From: CAYMRL01 sp964398985
GTDB lineage: Bacteria; Deinococcota; Deinococci; Deinococcales; Trueperaceae
Assembly: GCA_964398985.1 (NCBI GenBank)
Contig: CAYNOS010000063.1
Location: 1-6,287 of the forward strand
Direction of reading: 5' to 3'
DNA length: 6,287 bases
Of the stretch, positions 1 through 6,203 are shown piece by piece. Under the pieces are notes generated by a model. The model was not told the origin of the DNA. It did no database searches and saw only the letters and a list, made by a program, of their open reading frames with translations. How positions within the stretch are numbered: the stretch's first letter is position 1; each line of letters begins with the position of its first letter. A program made the position numbers and the translations under genes.

Positions 1-527
1 TGAACGACCTTCTGCTCGAGGCGTTCAGGCATAGTGCCTGGGCGACGAAGACGATCATCTCGGCGTTCCGGGAACTGGCGGCCGAGGATCTCGAGAAGCC
101 CGCTCACGGCTTCGGGAGCCTCATCGCGACCCTCAACCACTTCGTGCTCTCCGACGCCAGCTACCACGCCAGTCTGACCGGACAGTTCACCGACTGGCTG
201 CGTGCCGACAACCCCACGAGCGACCTCGACGAGCTCGAGGCGCGCGTCGACGAGACCGCCGCGATGTGGGAGCGCTTCCTGTCGGCGCCCGTCGATGGCG
301 AACGCATGCTCTCGCTCGACAAGGGTCACTACCTGTGCAGTGCATCGGTCGTGGTGGCGCAGGCGCTGCACCACGCCACCGCGCACAGGGAGCAGATCCG
401 CGGTGGCCTCGCCGACATCGGCGTGAAGGTCCGCGACCTACAGCCATGGGAGTACGCGCTGGCGGTTGGAAGGGCGAAGTTGACACCAGCCGGCGACGGA
501 AGTCTTTCAACAACGACCCCGCGCTGA
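1..527 (+). CDS. DinB/YfiT-superfamily protein (start codon clipped by one base)
   Basis: The window opens with the last two bases of a likely ATG/GTG, followed by codons reading NDLLLEAFRHSAWATKTII. This gives a protein of about 175 residues, the usual DinB-family length. A start at the internal GTG (144) would remove the first helix and one metal ligand, so I prefer the upstream start. The family forms a four-helix bundle that binds a divalent metal through three histidines. Here these are probably His47 (in LNHFVLSDASYH) and His125/His129 (the HxxxH in HHATAHREQI), counting the clipped start codon as residue 1. The N-terminal HSAWATKTI matches the family's typical aromatic-Ala helix. Characterised relatives include thiol S-transferases of the bacillithiol and mycothiol type, and many members have no known substrate. 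No signal peptide or membrane segment is seen, so it is probably cytosolic. It converges on the minus-strand membrane gene, leaving 58 bases between stops. The family is fairly sure; the reaction is unknown. Confidence 0.85.
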   Translation, partial: NDLLLEAFRHSAWATKTIISAFRELAAEDLEKPAHGFGSLIATLNHFVLSDASYHASLTGQFTDWLRADNPTSDLDELEARVDETAAMWERFLSAPVDGERMLSLDKGHYLCSASVVVAQALHHATAHREQIRGGLADIGVKVRDLQPWEYALAVGRAKLTPAGDGSLSTTTPR

Positions 528-585
528 TGAAGCTGGATGCCGTGGCGCCCGGTCTGCCTGCACGGTAGAGCTCGGTCGTGGCTAG

Positions 586-3468
586 TCAGTTGGTACCTAC
601 CCGGCCGCCGCCGAACCCGTCCAGGAGCGAGCGCCCGTGGGCAACTGCGGACTCCGCGCCATCCCAGGCCGAGGCCTCAAGCTCGTCGTACCGTGAGCGG
701 GCCATGGCAGCCTGGTGGAAGGCGCCCACTTCGTCCCCGAGAGCGCGGCTCGACCTGGCGTGAACCGCGTGAGCGTACGCGAGGAGAGACAAGAACTCGG
801 GAGTCGGGTGCGCTCCCGCACATAGCTCGATGACCCTGGCGGCGGCATGCTGCGCTTCCGCGTGAACGCCGAGTTCATGGGCGAAGCGCGCCCTGAGAAC
901 CTGCGCCGCGACCTCGTAACCAACAGCCCTGGTCCCACCCGCTTCGAGTTGTGCTTGGAGTACCTCAGCGACCGCCGTTGCGGCTGCCAGGGTACGCTGA
1001 GACGCAGGCAGCCTTGCCAGCATGCTCGGAAGACTGCCCAAGAACTCGAACGCCCTCGGGTCCGTGGCGCGCACAGCCACGTGCCGCGGATCCAGTCTGC
1101 CGGCGCTCGAAGCCAATGCGGCGCGAATGCGCTCCTCGACGACTGAGAGTCTGCGTTCGGCGTCTTCATCCGAGGCAGCCTCCGCCACCAAAGCGCTCGA
1201 GAGCAGGGCCTCCACCAACAGCACATCCCGCCACGGGTGCTTTGCGGGTAGGTCGAGGGCCTGCGAAGACGTCGCCTCCAACAGCGCCACGGCCTCAGGA
1301 ACCATGGAAGCACGTGACAGGGTCAACGCACGCACCACTCCGATGCGGACGTGGACGACGATGAAACGCTCACGGTCCGCGTCGACCAGCTCGGCAGCGA
1401 AGGCGTGCGCCCGCTCCAGCAGCGCCACGAAACCTGACGTGATTGCCACCTCGGTCGGCAGGTTCAGGGCTACACGAAGCACCGACGTTATCCAGACCGC
1501 GTGCGCTTCGGTCGGGTCGGTCACCTGATTCTCGATCAGGTCAAGGGAGCCTTGGAGTCGCTCGAGCGCTCCTGCCTCGCCCGGCCGCCTGGCGGCGACC
1601 ACCGCCAGGCGGGCCAGGACTTGAGCGTGAATCGAGTGCGGCCAAGAACCGACCCTCACCGCCTCGTTCAGGTCACCCTCCCAGCGCTCGGCACTCCAGC
1701 CCTTGAACTGCACCGCCTCGGTGAGGACGCTGTGCGAACGTAACCGCTCGGGTGTTGCTGGTGCGTCGAGTGCTTCGTACGGCACGCACCAGTCCATCAC
1801 CCCGCTGTCGGCGAGCGCTTCCTGAACGTCCGCCCGGTCCGATGCGTCCAGTGCACCCCACAGCCTCTCGTTCACCTCCGCGACGTAATGGGTAACGATC
1901 CCGAAGGCGTACCGGCCGCCGCGCAACGACTCGAGGCGCATCCCGAGCTCGGCAGGCACGGTTAGGAGCCCAGCCAGTCCCTGACGGTCGCGCCCGAAAC
2001 TGAGCGCGGTGAACACCACCGCGACGAACCCGAGGTTCAAGCCAGTTCGCAGCACCAGGGTGAGCAGGCTCCCTATCCACGGCCTCTGCTCGACGGTCGA
2101 CTCGGCCAGCCCGAACACGTCAGGCACGCTGAGGAACACCTGCACGCGCGCCAGCGAGGCCCCCACGAACCCGAGCATCGCTCGACTGCTGGCCTCGCCG
2201 GATGACCAGTCGAAGGCGTCAGGCCACAGGAAGCCGGCGTGCCACAGCGTCTGCCACGACACCAGCAGGAACCCCGCCGCGAGCACGCTGGAACTCAACA
2301 ACGTCGCTCTGCGGAGCCCTTCGAGCGCGACGTACGGCACGACACCGAGCTCCATGGCCCTCTCGTAGGTGGCACGCGGGGCGATCAGTAGCACCACCAG
2401 CGCGATCATCGTCACGGCCCCAACCATGAAGGCCGCCATGGGCGAGCCCCACACCAGCACGGCCATCAGGCCCACGGCGAGGACGAGGAGCGTCACGGTC
2501 CGGAGGTGACGCCGCACGGGAGGCTCCGGTGTCTCCCCCGACCACGCCGCCCAGAGGTCATCCACCAGCCCCTCGTACTGGTCGGCATGCTCGTGACCAC
2601 GTAGGTGGCGCTCCCGGAGCATCGGCATGGCCCAGTCGCGTAACACGCGGAGGCAGCGGTACGCGTCCCGGCGTACGGTCCCGCTCACGTCAGGGCTGCG
2701 CAGGCGCGCAAGTAGGACGTCGATCGTTCCGTGCACCTGTCCGACGATCTCGGCGCCCACGTGCCCGGCGCGCACGGCGTCACCGTCGGATACGGCGGAC
2801 TCCAACTCGGCAAGAGCGTCGCCGCCACTACCGAGACCGTGTGCCTGGTAGTAGGCGGCGCGGAGCACCGTCAAGGCGACTCGCACGAAACCGACGCTCA
2901 GCAGGAGTCGAGTGATGAACACGACGACGCGACCCGCCAGTCCTGAAGGCTCGGCCGCCAGTCCTAGACCGAACACGTCGAAGAGGTCGAGGAACAGCTC
3001 GGTGAAGAGCAGGTTGTCGACGGAGAGTCGCCAGGCGTCCGCCCACCCCGTACCCGGCAGCAGGCCCGGGACTTGGAGCTGCAAACGCCAGAAGAGCGTG
3101 GCCTGAGCCAGTAGGTAGAACGGTAACGACAGCACTGCCAGAGCAACGGGCAGGTACGTGACGACGTCGCGGCCGTCACGCTCACGGATCCCCAGTTCGT
3201 CGTCGCTCCTGTACTGCTTAGCGACCAACTCGGGCCAAACGAGCACCCCGGAAACGAACAGGAACCCCAAGACCTGGAGGACAAGCGAGAACCAGCCCAA
3301 GGGCAGCAAACCGACGATCGCAGGCACGGCAAGCATGAAAGCGAGACCGAACCAGGTAGTCGCCGGTGCACGGATGATGACGCGGCCCACGCCGCGAAGC
3401 TCGGCAGACAGGGCGCGCAACACGGCAGCGACCCCGACGCGGTCGTTCAGCTGCGACCGCCCAAGCAT
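586..3468 (-). CDS. Large polytopic membrane protein with duplicated 4-TM module and TPR-like C-terminal domain, function unknown
   Basis: A 960-residue protein that I cannot assign to a named family. Residues 1-37 are polar and probably cytosolic. Hydrophobic segments lie at about 38-58, 60-80, 104-126 and 180-202, then again at about 322-340, 343-363, 388-408 and 466-490. The two sets are copies of one module: YRSDDELGI (86-94) matches YERAMELGV (368-376), FLDLFDVFGL (159-168) matches FLSVPDVFGL (445-454), and GFVRVALTVL matches GFVAVVFTAL. Similarity runs on into the soluble stretches that follow (AEL at 220 and at 506). Residues from about 600 to 960 are Ala/Leu-rich helical hairpins without membrane segments and resemble degenerate TPR-type repeats, suggesting a protein-binding scaffold. 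No ATPase, kinase or channel-filter motif is visible. The ATG is preceded by GGAG at nine bases. It lies 51 bases downstream of the small exported protein, probably in one operon. The coding call is firm; the role is unknown. Confidence 0.92.
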   Translation of the reverse strand: MLGRSQLNDRVGVAAVLRALSAELRGVGRVIIRAPATTWFGLAFMLAVPAIVGLLPLGWFSLVLQVLGFLFVSGVLVWPELVAKQYRSDDELGIRERDGRDVVTYLPVALAVLSLPFYLLAQATLFWRLQLQVPGLLPGTGWADAWRLSVDNLLFTELFLDLFDVFGLGLAAEPSGLAGRVVVFITRLLLSVGFVRVALTVLRAAYYQAHGLGSGGDALAELESAVSDGDAVRAGHVGAEIVGQVHGTIDVLLARLRSPDVSGTVRRDAYRCLRVLRDWAMPMLRERHLRGHEHADQYEGLVDDLWAAWSGETPEPPVRRHLRTVTLLVLAVGLMAVLVWGSPMAAFMVGAVTMIALVVLLIAPRATYERAMELGVVPYVALEGLRRATLLSSSVLAAGFLLVSWQTLWHAGFLWPDAFDWSSGEASSRAMLGFVGASLARVQVFLSVPDVFGLAESTVEQRPWIGSLLTLVLRTGLNLGFVAVVFTALSFGRDRQGLAGLLTVPAELGMRLESLRGGRYAFGIVTHYVAEVNERLWGALDASDRADVQEALADSGVMDWCVPYEALDAPATPERLRSHSVLTEAVQFKGWSAERWEGDLNEAVRVGSWPHSIHAQVLARLAVVAARRPGEAGALERLQGSLDLIENQVTDPTEAHAVWITSVLRVALNLPTEVAITSGFVALLERAHAFAAELVDADRERFIVVHVRIGVVRALTLSRASMVPEAVALLEATSSQALDLPAKHPWRDVLLVEALLSSALVAEAASDEDAERRLSVVEERIRAALASSAGRLDPRHVAVRATDPRAFEFLGSLPSMLARLPASQRTLAAATAVAEVLQAQLEAGGTRAVGYEVAAQVLRARFAHELGVHAEAQHAAARVIELCAGAHPTPEFLSLLAYAHAVHARSSRALGDEVGAFHQAAMARSRYDELEASAWDGAESAVAHGRSLLDGFGGGRVGTN
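1849..2505 (-). repeat. Internal protein repeat, copy 2 (residues about 322-540)
   Basis: Second copy of the module, with hydrophobic segments at about 322-340, 343-363, 388-408 and 466-490. The best-conserved blocks shared with copy 1 are YxxxxELG[IV], TL followed by an aromatic residue (124-126 and 407-409), FL-x4-DVFGL, and R-x2-L-x2-GFV-x-V-x2-T-x-L. The order and spacing of all blocks are kept. The copies have diverged at the DNA level, so the duplication is old. Confidence 0.75.
2704..3357 (-). repeat. Internal protein repeat, copy 1 (residues about 38-255)
   Basis: First copy of the module: four hydrophobic segments, a short amphipathic stretch ending in DVFGL (164-168), and a soluble helical tail. 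It aligns with copy 2 at an offset that rises smoothly from 282 to 287 residues, as expected for one ancient tandem duplication with a few small insertions. Boundaries are approximate and were judged by eye. Confidence 0.75.
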
Positions 3469-3477
3469 GGTGGTCTG

Positions 3478-3481
3478 CTCC
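3478..3481 (-). promoter_or_regulatory. Ribosome binding site of the 960-residue membrane protein
   Basis: GGAG on the minus strand, nine bases before the ATG at 3468. It supports this start over later in-frame starts. A six-base inverted repeat (GTGGTC at 3470-3475 and GACCAC at 3504-3509) flanks it and could form a loose stem holding the site in its 28-base loop. Confidence 0.55.
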
Positions 3482-3519
3482 GGGCTCTCAGTCGGGTCGG
3501 TGGGACCACGCCAAGGATC

Positions 3520-3939
3520 CTAGCCGGAGGGCTCCTGGAAACCAAGGATGAAAATCGAACCGTCGGACTCGAGCAGGACGGCAATTTCCCTGGCGCCTCG
3601 GTCGGGGCGCGAGAAGCTGTAACGTACTGCGCCATCGTCTATCTCAGCCTCGTCGTCGAGGGCGTAACCGGCTGCCTGGAAGGCGGCCAACAGGGCCTCC
3701 TCGACGCCGTCCACCTCCAACACGAGGTAGCACGCCTTCGGTTCGGCATCGAACAGCCCCAGCTCGGCGAAGAGACCGAAGCAGGGCTCCTCTGCTAGCG
3801 CCATCGAACCGGGTGGCAACCCAACGGCCTCATCGGCGTGCCAAACGAACGCGGGTGTGGGCTCCTGAGCGGCGCCACTCCCGAGTAGCGTCACGACCGC
3901 CACCGCGGCCGCTGCGACCATCCACCTTCTTGAATTCAT
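3520..3939 (-). CDS. Small exported protein of unknown function
   Basis: A 139-residue protein with a classical Sec signal peptide: basic start (MNSRRW), hydrophobic core at about 7-20, and a probable cleavage after GSGAA or GSGAAQ (residue 24 or 25). There is no lipobox, so the mature protein of about 115 residues should be soluble outside the cytoplasmic membrane. It has only two cysteines, Cys53 (EEPCFGLF) and Cys70 (KACYLVLEV), which could form a disulfide. From residue 70 the pattern suggests strand, helix (GVEEALLAAFQAAGYAL), then three strands ending in GSIFILGFQ, a small alpha/beta domain. The mature protein is acidic. I recognise no family. The gene lies 51 bases upstream of the large membrane protein on the same strand, so the two are probably cotranscribed and may work together at the envelope. 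No good Shine-Dalgarno site precedes the ATG, and a TATGCT element lies only five bases upstream, which would fit leaderless transcription. Confidence 0.85.
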   Translation of the reverse strand: MNSRRWMVAAAAVAVVTLLGSGAAQEPTPAFVWHADEAVGLPPGSMALAEEPCFGLFAELGLFDAEPKACYLVLEVDGVEEALLAAFQAAGYALDDEAEIDDGAVRYSFSRPDRGAREIAVLLESDGSIFILGFQEPSG

Positions 3940-3944
3940 GTCTC

Positions 3945-3950
3945 AGCATA
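3945..3950 (-). promoter_or_regulatory. Possible -10 element of the two-gene minus-strand operon (leaderless candidate)
   Basis: TATGCT on the minus strand, separated by five bases from the ATG of the small exported protein. A start of transcription six or seven bases downstream would fall at or just inside the ATG, giving a leaderless mRNA. This agrees with the lack of a convincing ribosome binding site. No TTGACA-like -35 was found at 16-18 bases. It is a short motif in GC-rich DNA, so the call is tentative. Confidence 0.25.
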
Positions 3951-3956
3951 CATTTC

Positions 3957-4114
3957 AAGGGCGGCGTGCTGGTGCAGGCCACGCTCGGCGTCGCCACCCT
4001 GCTCTCCTTCGTGGCCTCGACCTAGCCCTCATCCACCAAGCCACCGCCCTGCTCCTCTTCGGCGCGTGGGTGCTGTGGATGTACCGAGTCAACCGGTCGC
4101 GGGCTCACCCCTGA
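3957..4114 (+). pseudogene. C-terminal fragment of COX15/CtaA-type heme A synthase, frameshifted
   Basis: Plus-strand reading gives GGVLVQATLGVATLLSFVA in one frame (3960-4016). It then continues in the next frame as LDLALIHQATALLLFGAWVLW and a basic tail ending in a TGA at 4112-4114. Together they match the end of COX15-type heme A synthases: a Q-x3-LG-x2-TLL helix, then a final helix with the invariant HQ. That His is known in the family as a heme ligand. The enzyme converts heme O to heme A in the membrane for cytochrome oxidase. Restoring a single C near 4016 (GCCTC to GCCCTC) joins the frames without a stop, so one base was lost in the DNA or in the assembly. The other 80% or so of the gene is absent: the homology begins where the divergent exported-protein gene starts. 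The piece ends 15 bases before an assembly gap, so it could be a real remnant or a misjoined contig end. Confidence 0.72.
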
Positions 4115-4129
4115 GCCTCCACGGGTTGT

Positions 4130-4229
4130 NNNNNNNNNNNNNNNNNNNNNNNNNNNNNNNNNNNNNNNNNNNNNNNNNNNNNNNNNNNNNNNNNNNNNNN
4201 NNNNNNNNNNNNNNNNNNNNNNNNNNNNN
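4130..4229. other. Assembly gap (100 N)
   Basis: Exactly 100 undetermined bases, the conventional length for a scaffold gap of unknown size. The two flanks may be further apart than shown, or overlap. Any reading frame drawn through it is meaningless. The flanking fragments, the heme A synthase end on the left and a short plus-strand tail on the right, should be treated as contig-end sequence. Confidence 0.98.
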
Positions 4230-4324
4230 CTCATGACGTCGAGGTCGCCCTGGACGCCGCGTTGAAGCTGCTCAGGTGGGCGTTGGAACGCGATCTCGCG
4301 TTCGTAGAGGGCGCGAGCTCGTAG
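4230..4324 (+). CDS. Possible C-terminal tail of a gene lost in the assembly gap
   Basis: Directly after the gap, one plus-strand frame reads HDVEVALDAALKLLRWALER followed by DLAFVEGASS and a TAG at 4322-4324. It is 30 codons with mostly G or C at the third position, as in the other genes here, and the pattern is a regular amphipathic helix. The opposite strand and the other frames look less protein-like. It would be the 3' end of a gene whose body lies in the gap, converging on the phosphatase gene. It is too short to identify, and there is no reason to join it to the heme A synthase fragment. Confidence 0.35.
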
Positions 4325-4328
4325 ACCA

Positions 4329-4351
4329 GTCACAAGGCGGTGACACGCCTT
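4329..4351. terminator. Inverted-repeat cluster between convergent ends, possible terminator
   Basis: Two overlapping perfect stems are possible: GTCAC (4329-4333) with GTGAC (4340-4344), and AAGGCG (4334-4339) with CGCCTT (4346-4351). They share bases and cannot form together. The second stem overlaps the TAA of the phosphatase. No T-tract follows on either strand, so intrinsic termination is uncertain. Confidence 0.25.
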
Positions 4352-6008
4352 AGTGCTCTCCTCTGGCGACAACCACCCGCACAACATGTGGATACTGACG
4401 GAAGTCGAACTCACCCGTAGCCACGCCGTTCTCGTCGGTTAGTGGGAAGGAGTAGCGGGGGGTCATGACGACCTCGTAGTCGTGATCACCGCTGGGGCGC
4501 ACTTCCACCAGCAGGAACCCGTAGTGCTTGCCGCCGTCGATGAGCTGGTCGCCGTCCCAGATCTCGGGAACATCGCCGTGGGCACTCCAGTGAGTCGCCT
4601 GAGCTTCCTCAGGAAGCAGGTCGAAGGGCACGTACAAGGTGGTCGGAGCGTAACCGGGTCCGCGGAGGCCGTCTCCGGCGTAGCCGACGTCCCAGTAGTG
4701 AACGCCGTCAAGCTGCACGTACTCGAGCAACTCGTCGTGCCCCGAAAGGACGGCAGTAACGCCGTACTGAACGAACAGCTCGTGGTACACGCGCATCGCC
4801 CTTCCGGACTGATCGTCTTCTTTGTTGGCGATACCGGCCGAGCCCGATACGAGACTGTGGACACCGGTGCCGAACGCCATATGGTGGTACTGCACGAAGA
4901 TGACCTGACCGCTGGCCTGGGCGTCCGCCAGTTCGCTGACGGCCCACACGTACTGCTCGCTGCCGGGATTGAAGTCAGGCACGTTGGAGGCCGGTCCGTC
5001 GATCATCAGGTTGGTGTCGCGGCTGGCTTCGCTGTCGTCGCCGTTGGAGGAGTCGAGAGTGATGACGGTAACGGGGCCGTAGTCGACGCGGTGATAACGG
5101 CCTGCATAGCGTGGGTTGCCGGCGCCGGTGGCGGGCAGCTCCCAGTAGGTGGCCCACTTGTCGTAAGCACGAGCAACTGACTCCGGGCTGTAGGCCGCGG
5201 CATCGGGGTGCCAGTAGTTCTCGTGATTGCCCAGGGCGGGGATGATCGGGACGCGCCCGGCAAGGGTGTTCCATTCGCCGGCAAGGTGGCGCCAGAACTC
5301 GTCCCAGTCCAGCTGGCGGCCGCCCTTCTCAACCAGGTCACCCGCGATCAGCAGCAGATCGGGACCCAACTCCGCCACGTGGTTCATGGTTGCCTGGAAG
5401 CCCGTAGTCTGATCCACCAAATATGGGCGGCCGTACGTGTTCTCGTCCGTCGCGAGCTTGTCGCCGCCAACGTGCAGAGCGCTGGCGCTCCACGTGACTG
5501 GGCGCTGGGTGGATTCGGGTTCGGTCTCGGGGTCGGAGAACACAGCGAACGTCACAGCGGTGCGCGCGCCCGTCTCCGGCGCGGTCGTCAGCTCAGCCGA
5601 GAAGACGTTCCCGCCCTGCGTGACGGTGTAGGCGTACGTTGTGTCGGGCTCCAGGCCGGTCACGCGGACCGCGTGGCGGTACGGGAGGCTGGGCGTTTCG
5701 TTGGCAGGGACATCTGCGTGGATGTCACCGAAGTTGGTTTCGCCATGAATGTAGGCGGTCTCGCCTTCGCTGTAGAAGAGGCTAGTGGCTAGGGTCGGTA
5801 CGGAGACAATGGCGCCACGCCCGTTGACCAGCAGGGTGCCGCTGTCAGCCGCTTCAGAGAACCACAGCACTGAGATGCCGTCCGGGGCCGGATTCTGAAC
5901 GTAGGGCAGAACCCGGAAGCCACCGGTCTGCGCCATCGGAGCCTGGCACGCAACCAAGATCGCGACAGCCGCAAGCCAGAAGCTTGCGCGAGCTTTCGAG
6001 TTCGACAT
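4350..6008 (-). CDS. Purple-acid-phosphatase-like metallophosphoesterase, predicted lipoprotein
   Basis: A 552-residue exported phosphoesterase. Residues 1-20 form a signal peptide ending in the lipobox LVAC, so Cys21 is probably lipidated; Gln at +2 gives no retention signal. Residues about 31-142 are an FN3-like domain typical of the purple acid phosphatase N-terminus (LPYVQNPAPDGISVLWF, then VTGLEPDTTYAYTV). The calcineurin-like catalytic domain spans about 152-445: SDPE (Asp159), GDLVEKGG (Asp224), GNHE (Asn261, His262), QYHH (His375/376) and GHDE (His424). The rest, to 552, is a beta-rich C-terminal region. Such enzymes hydrolyse phosphate esters at a two-metal site outside the cytoplasm. 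Three usual ligands of the first metal are missing: the His of DxH, the Tyr of GDxxY, and the second His of GHxH, which is Glu426. The ATG has a strong GAGGAG five bases upstream. It appears monocistronic, and no Pho-box was recognised. The fold is sure; substrate and metals are not. Confidence 0.95.
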   Translation of the reverse strand: MSNSKARASFWLAAVAILVACQAPMAQTGGFRVLPYVQNPAPDGISVLWFSEAADSGTLLVNGRGAIVSVPTLATSLFYSEGETAYIHGETNFGDIHADVPANETPSLPYRHAVRVTGLEPDTTYAYTVTQGGNVFSAELTTAPETGARTAVTFAVFSDPETEPESTQRPVTWSASALHVGGDKLATDENTYGRPYLVDQTTGFQATMNHVAELGPDLLLIAGDLVEKGGRQLDWDEFWRHLAGEWNTLAGRVPIIPALGNHENYWHPDAAAYSPESVARAYDKWATYWELPATGAGNPRYAGRYHRVDYGPVTVITLDSSNGDDSEASRDTNLMIDGPASNVPDFNPGSEQYVWAVSELADAQASGQVIFVQYHHMAFGTGVHSLVSGSAGIANKEDDQSGRAMRVYHELFVQYGVTAVLSGHDELLEYVQLDGVHYWDVGYAGDGLRGPGYAPTTLYVPFDLLPEEAQATHWSAHGDVPEIWDGDQLIDGGKHYGFLLVEVRPSGDHDYEVVMTPRYSFPLTDENGVATGEFDFRQYPHVVRVVVARGEH

Positions 6009-6013
6009 GTCGG

Positions 6014-6019
6014 CTCCTC
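6014..6019 (-). promoter_or_regulatory. Ribosome binding site of the metallophosphoesterase lipoprotein
   Basis: GAGGAG on the minus strand, five bases before the ATG at 6008. It fixes the start, which is also where the lipoprotein signal peptide begins. A minus-strand TATGCT at 6050-6055 could be a -10 element, giving a leader of about 35 bases, but no good -35 accompanies it. Confidence 0.75.
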
Positions 6020-6139
6020 AGGTCGTCCGGCATAGCGCGGGACACCTGGAGCATACGCGCACGATGCCAAGCCGCTGCGACGGCGCCACTCAAGATGTCA
6101 GCATGGGAGTCACTGTCCATTTCGCGGTTGATGACCGGA

Positions 6140-6155
6140 CGGGCGCAGACGCCCG
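6140..6155. repeat. Perfect 6-bp stem with 4-base loop
   Basis: CGGGCG, loop CAGA, CGCCCG. It is a stable GC-rich hairpin upstream of the phosphatase gene with no T-tract on either side. It could end transcription entering from beyond the window or be incidental in GC-rich DNA. Confidence 0.4.
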
Positions 6156-6203
6156 CTGTGAACTGCCAATGCCGTTCGTGCAGATTGCCGCTCATCCTTC
6201 TCT

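Noticed and set aside
149..168. Reading the DVFGL segment of the membrane protein as a potassium-channel pore
   Set aside because: There is no GYG/GFG selectivity-filter signature and the flanking pattern is not that of a two-helix channel.
540..565. CCGTG/CACGG inverted repeat between the convergent DinB and membrane-protein stops, as a terminator
   Set aside because: It has only five base pairs with a 16-base loop and no T-tract, which is too weak to call.
597..1313. Minus-strand open frame (238 codons) in another frame of the membrane protein gene
   Set aside because: Its composition is rich in Arg, Pro, Ser and Trp, typical of a shifted high-GC frame, and the real frame continues across it.
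4022..4414. Minus-strand frame running through the N-run
   Set aside because: It crosses 100 undetermined bases and overlaps the phosphatase C-terminus. It is only open because the Ns hide stops.
4482..5180. Long plus-strand open frame (232 codons) opposite the phosphatase gene
   Set aside because: It lies entirely antisense to a gene with clear catalytic motifs, has no ribosome binding site or recognisable domain, and is a typical GC-rich shadow frame.
5208..5792. Plus-strand open frame (194 codons) antisense to the phosphatase
   Set aside because: It is a shadow of the FN3-like and catalytic N-terminal coding sequence, with no protein-like pattern.
5854..6195. Minus-strand open frame starting upstream of the phosphatase
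   Set aside because: It overlaps the phosphatase signal-peptide region by about 155 bases in another frame. An AGAAGG sits directly against its ATG, too close to act as a ribosome binding site, and no domain is recognised.
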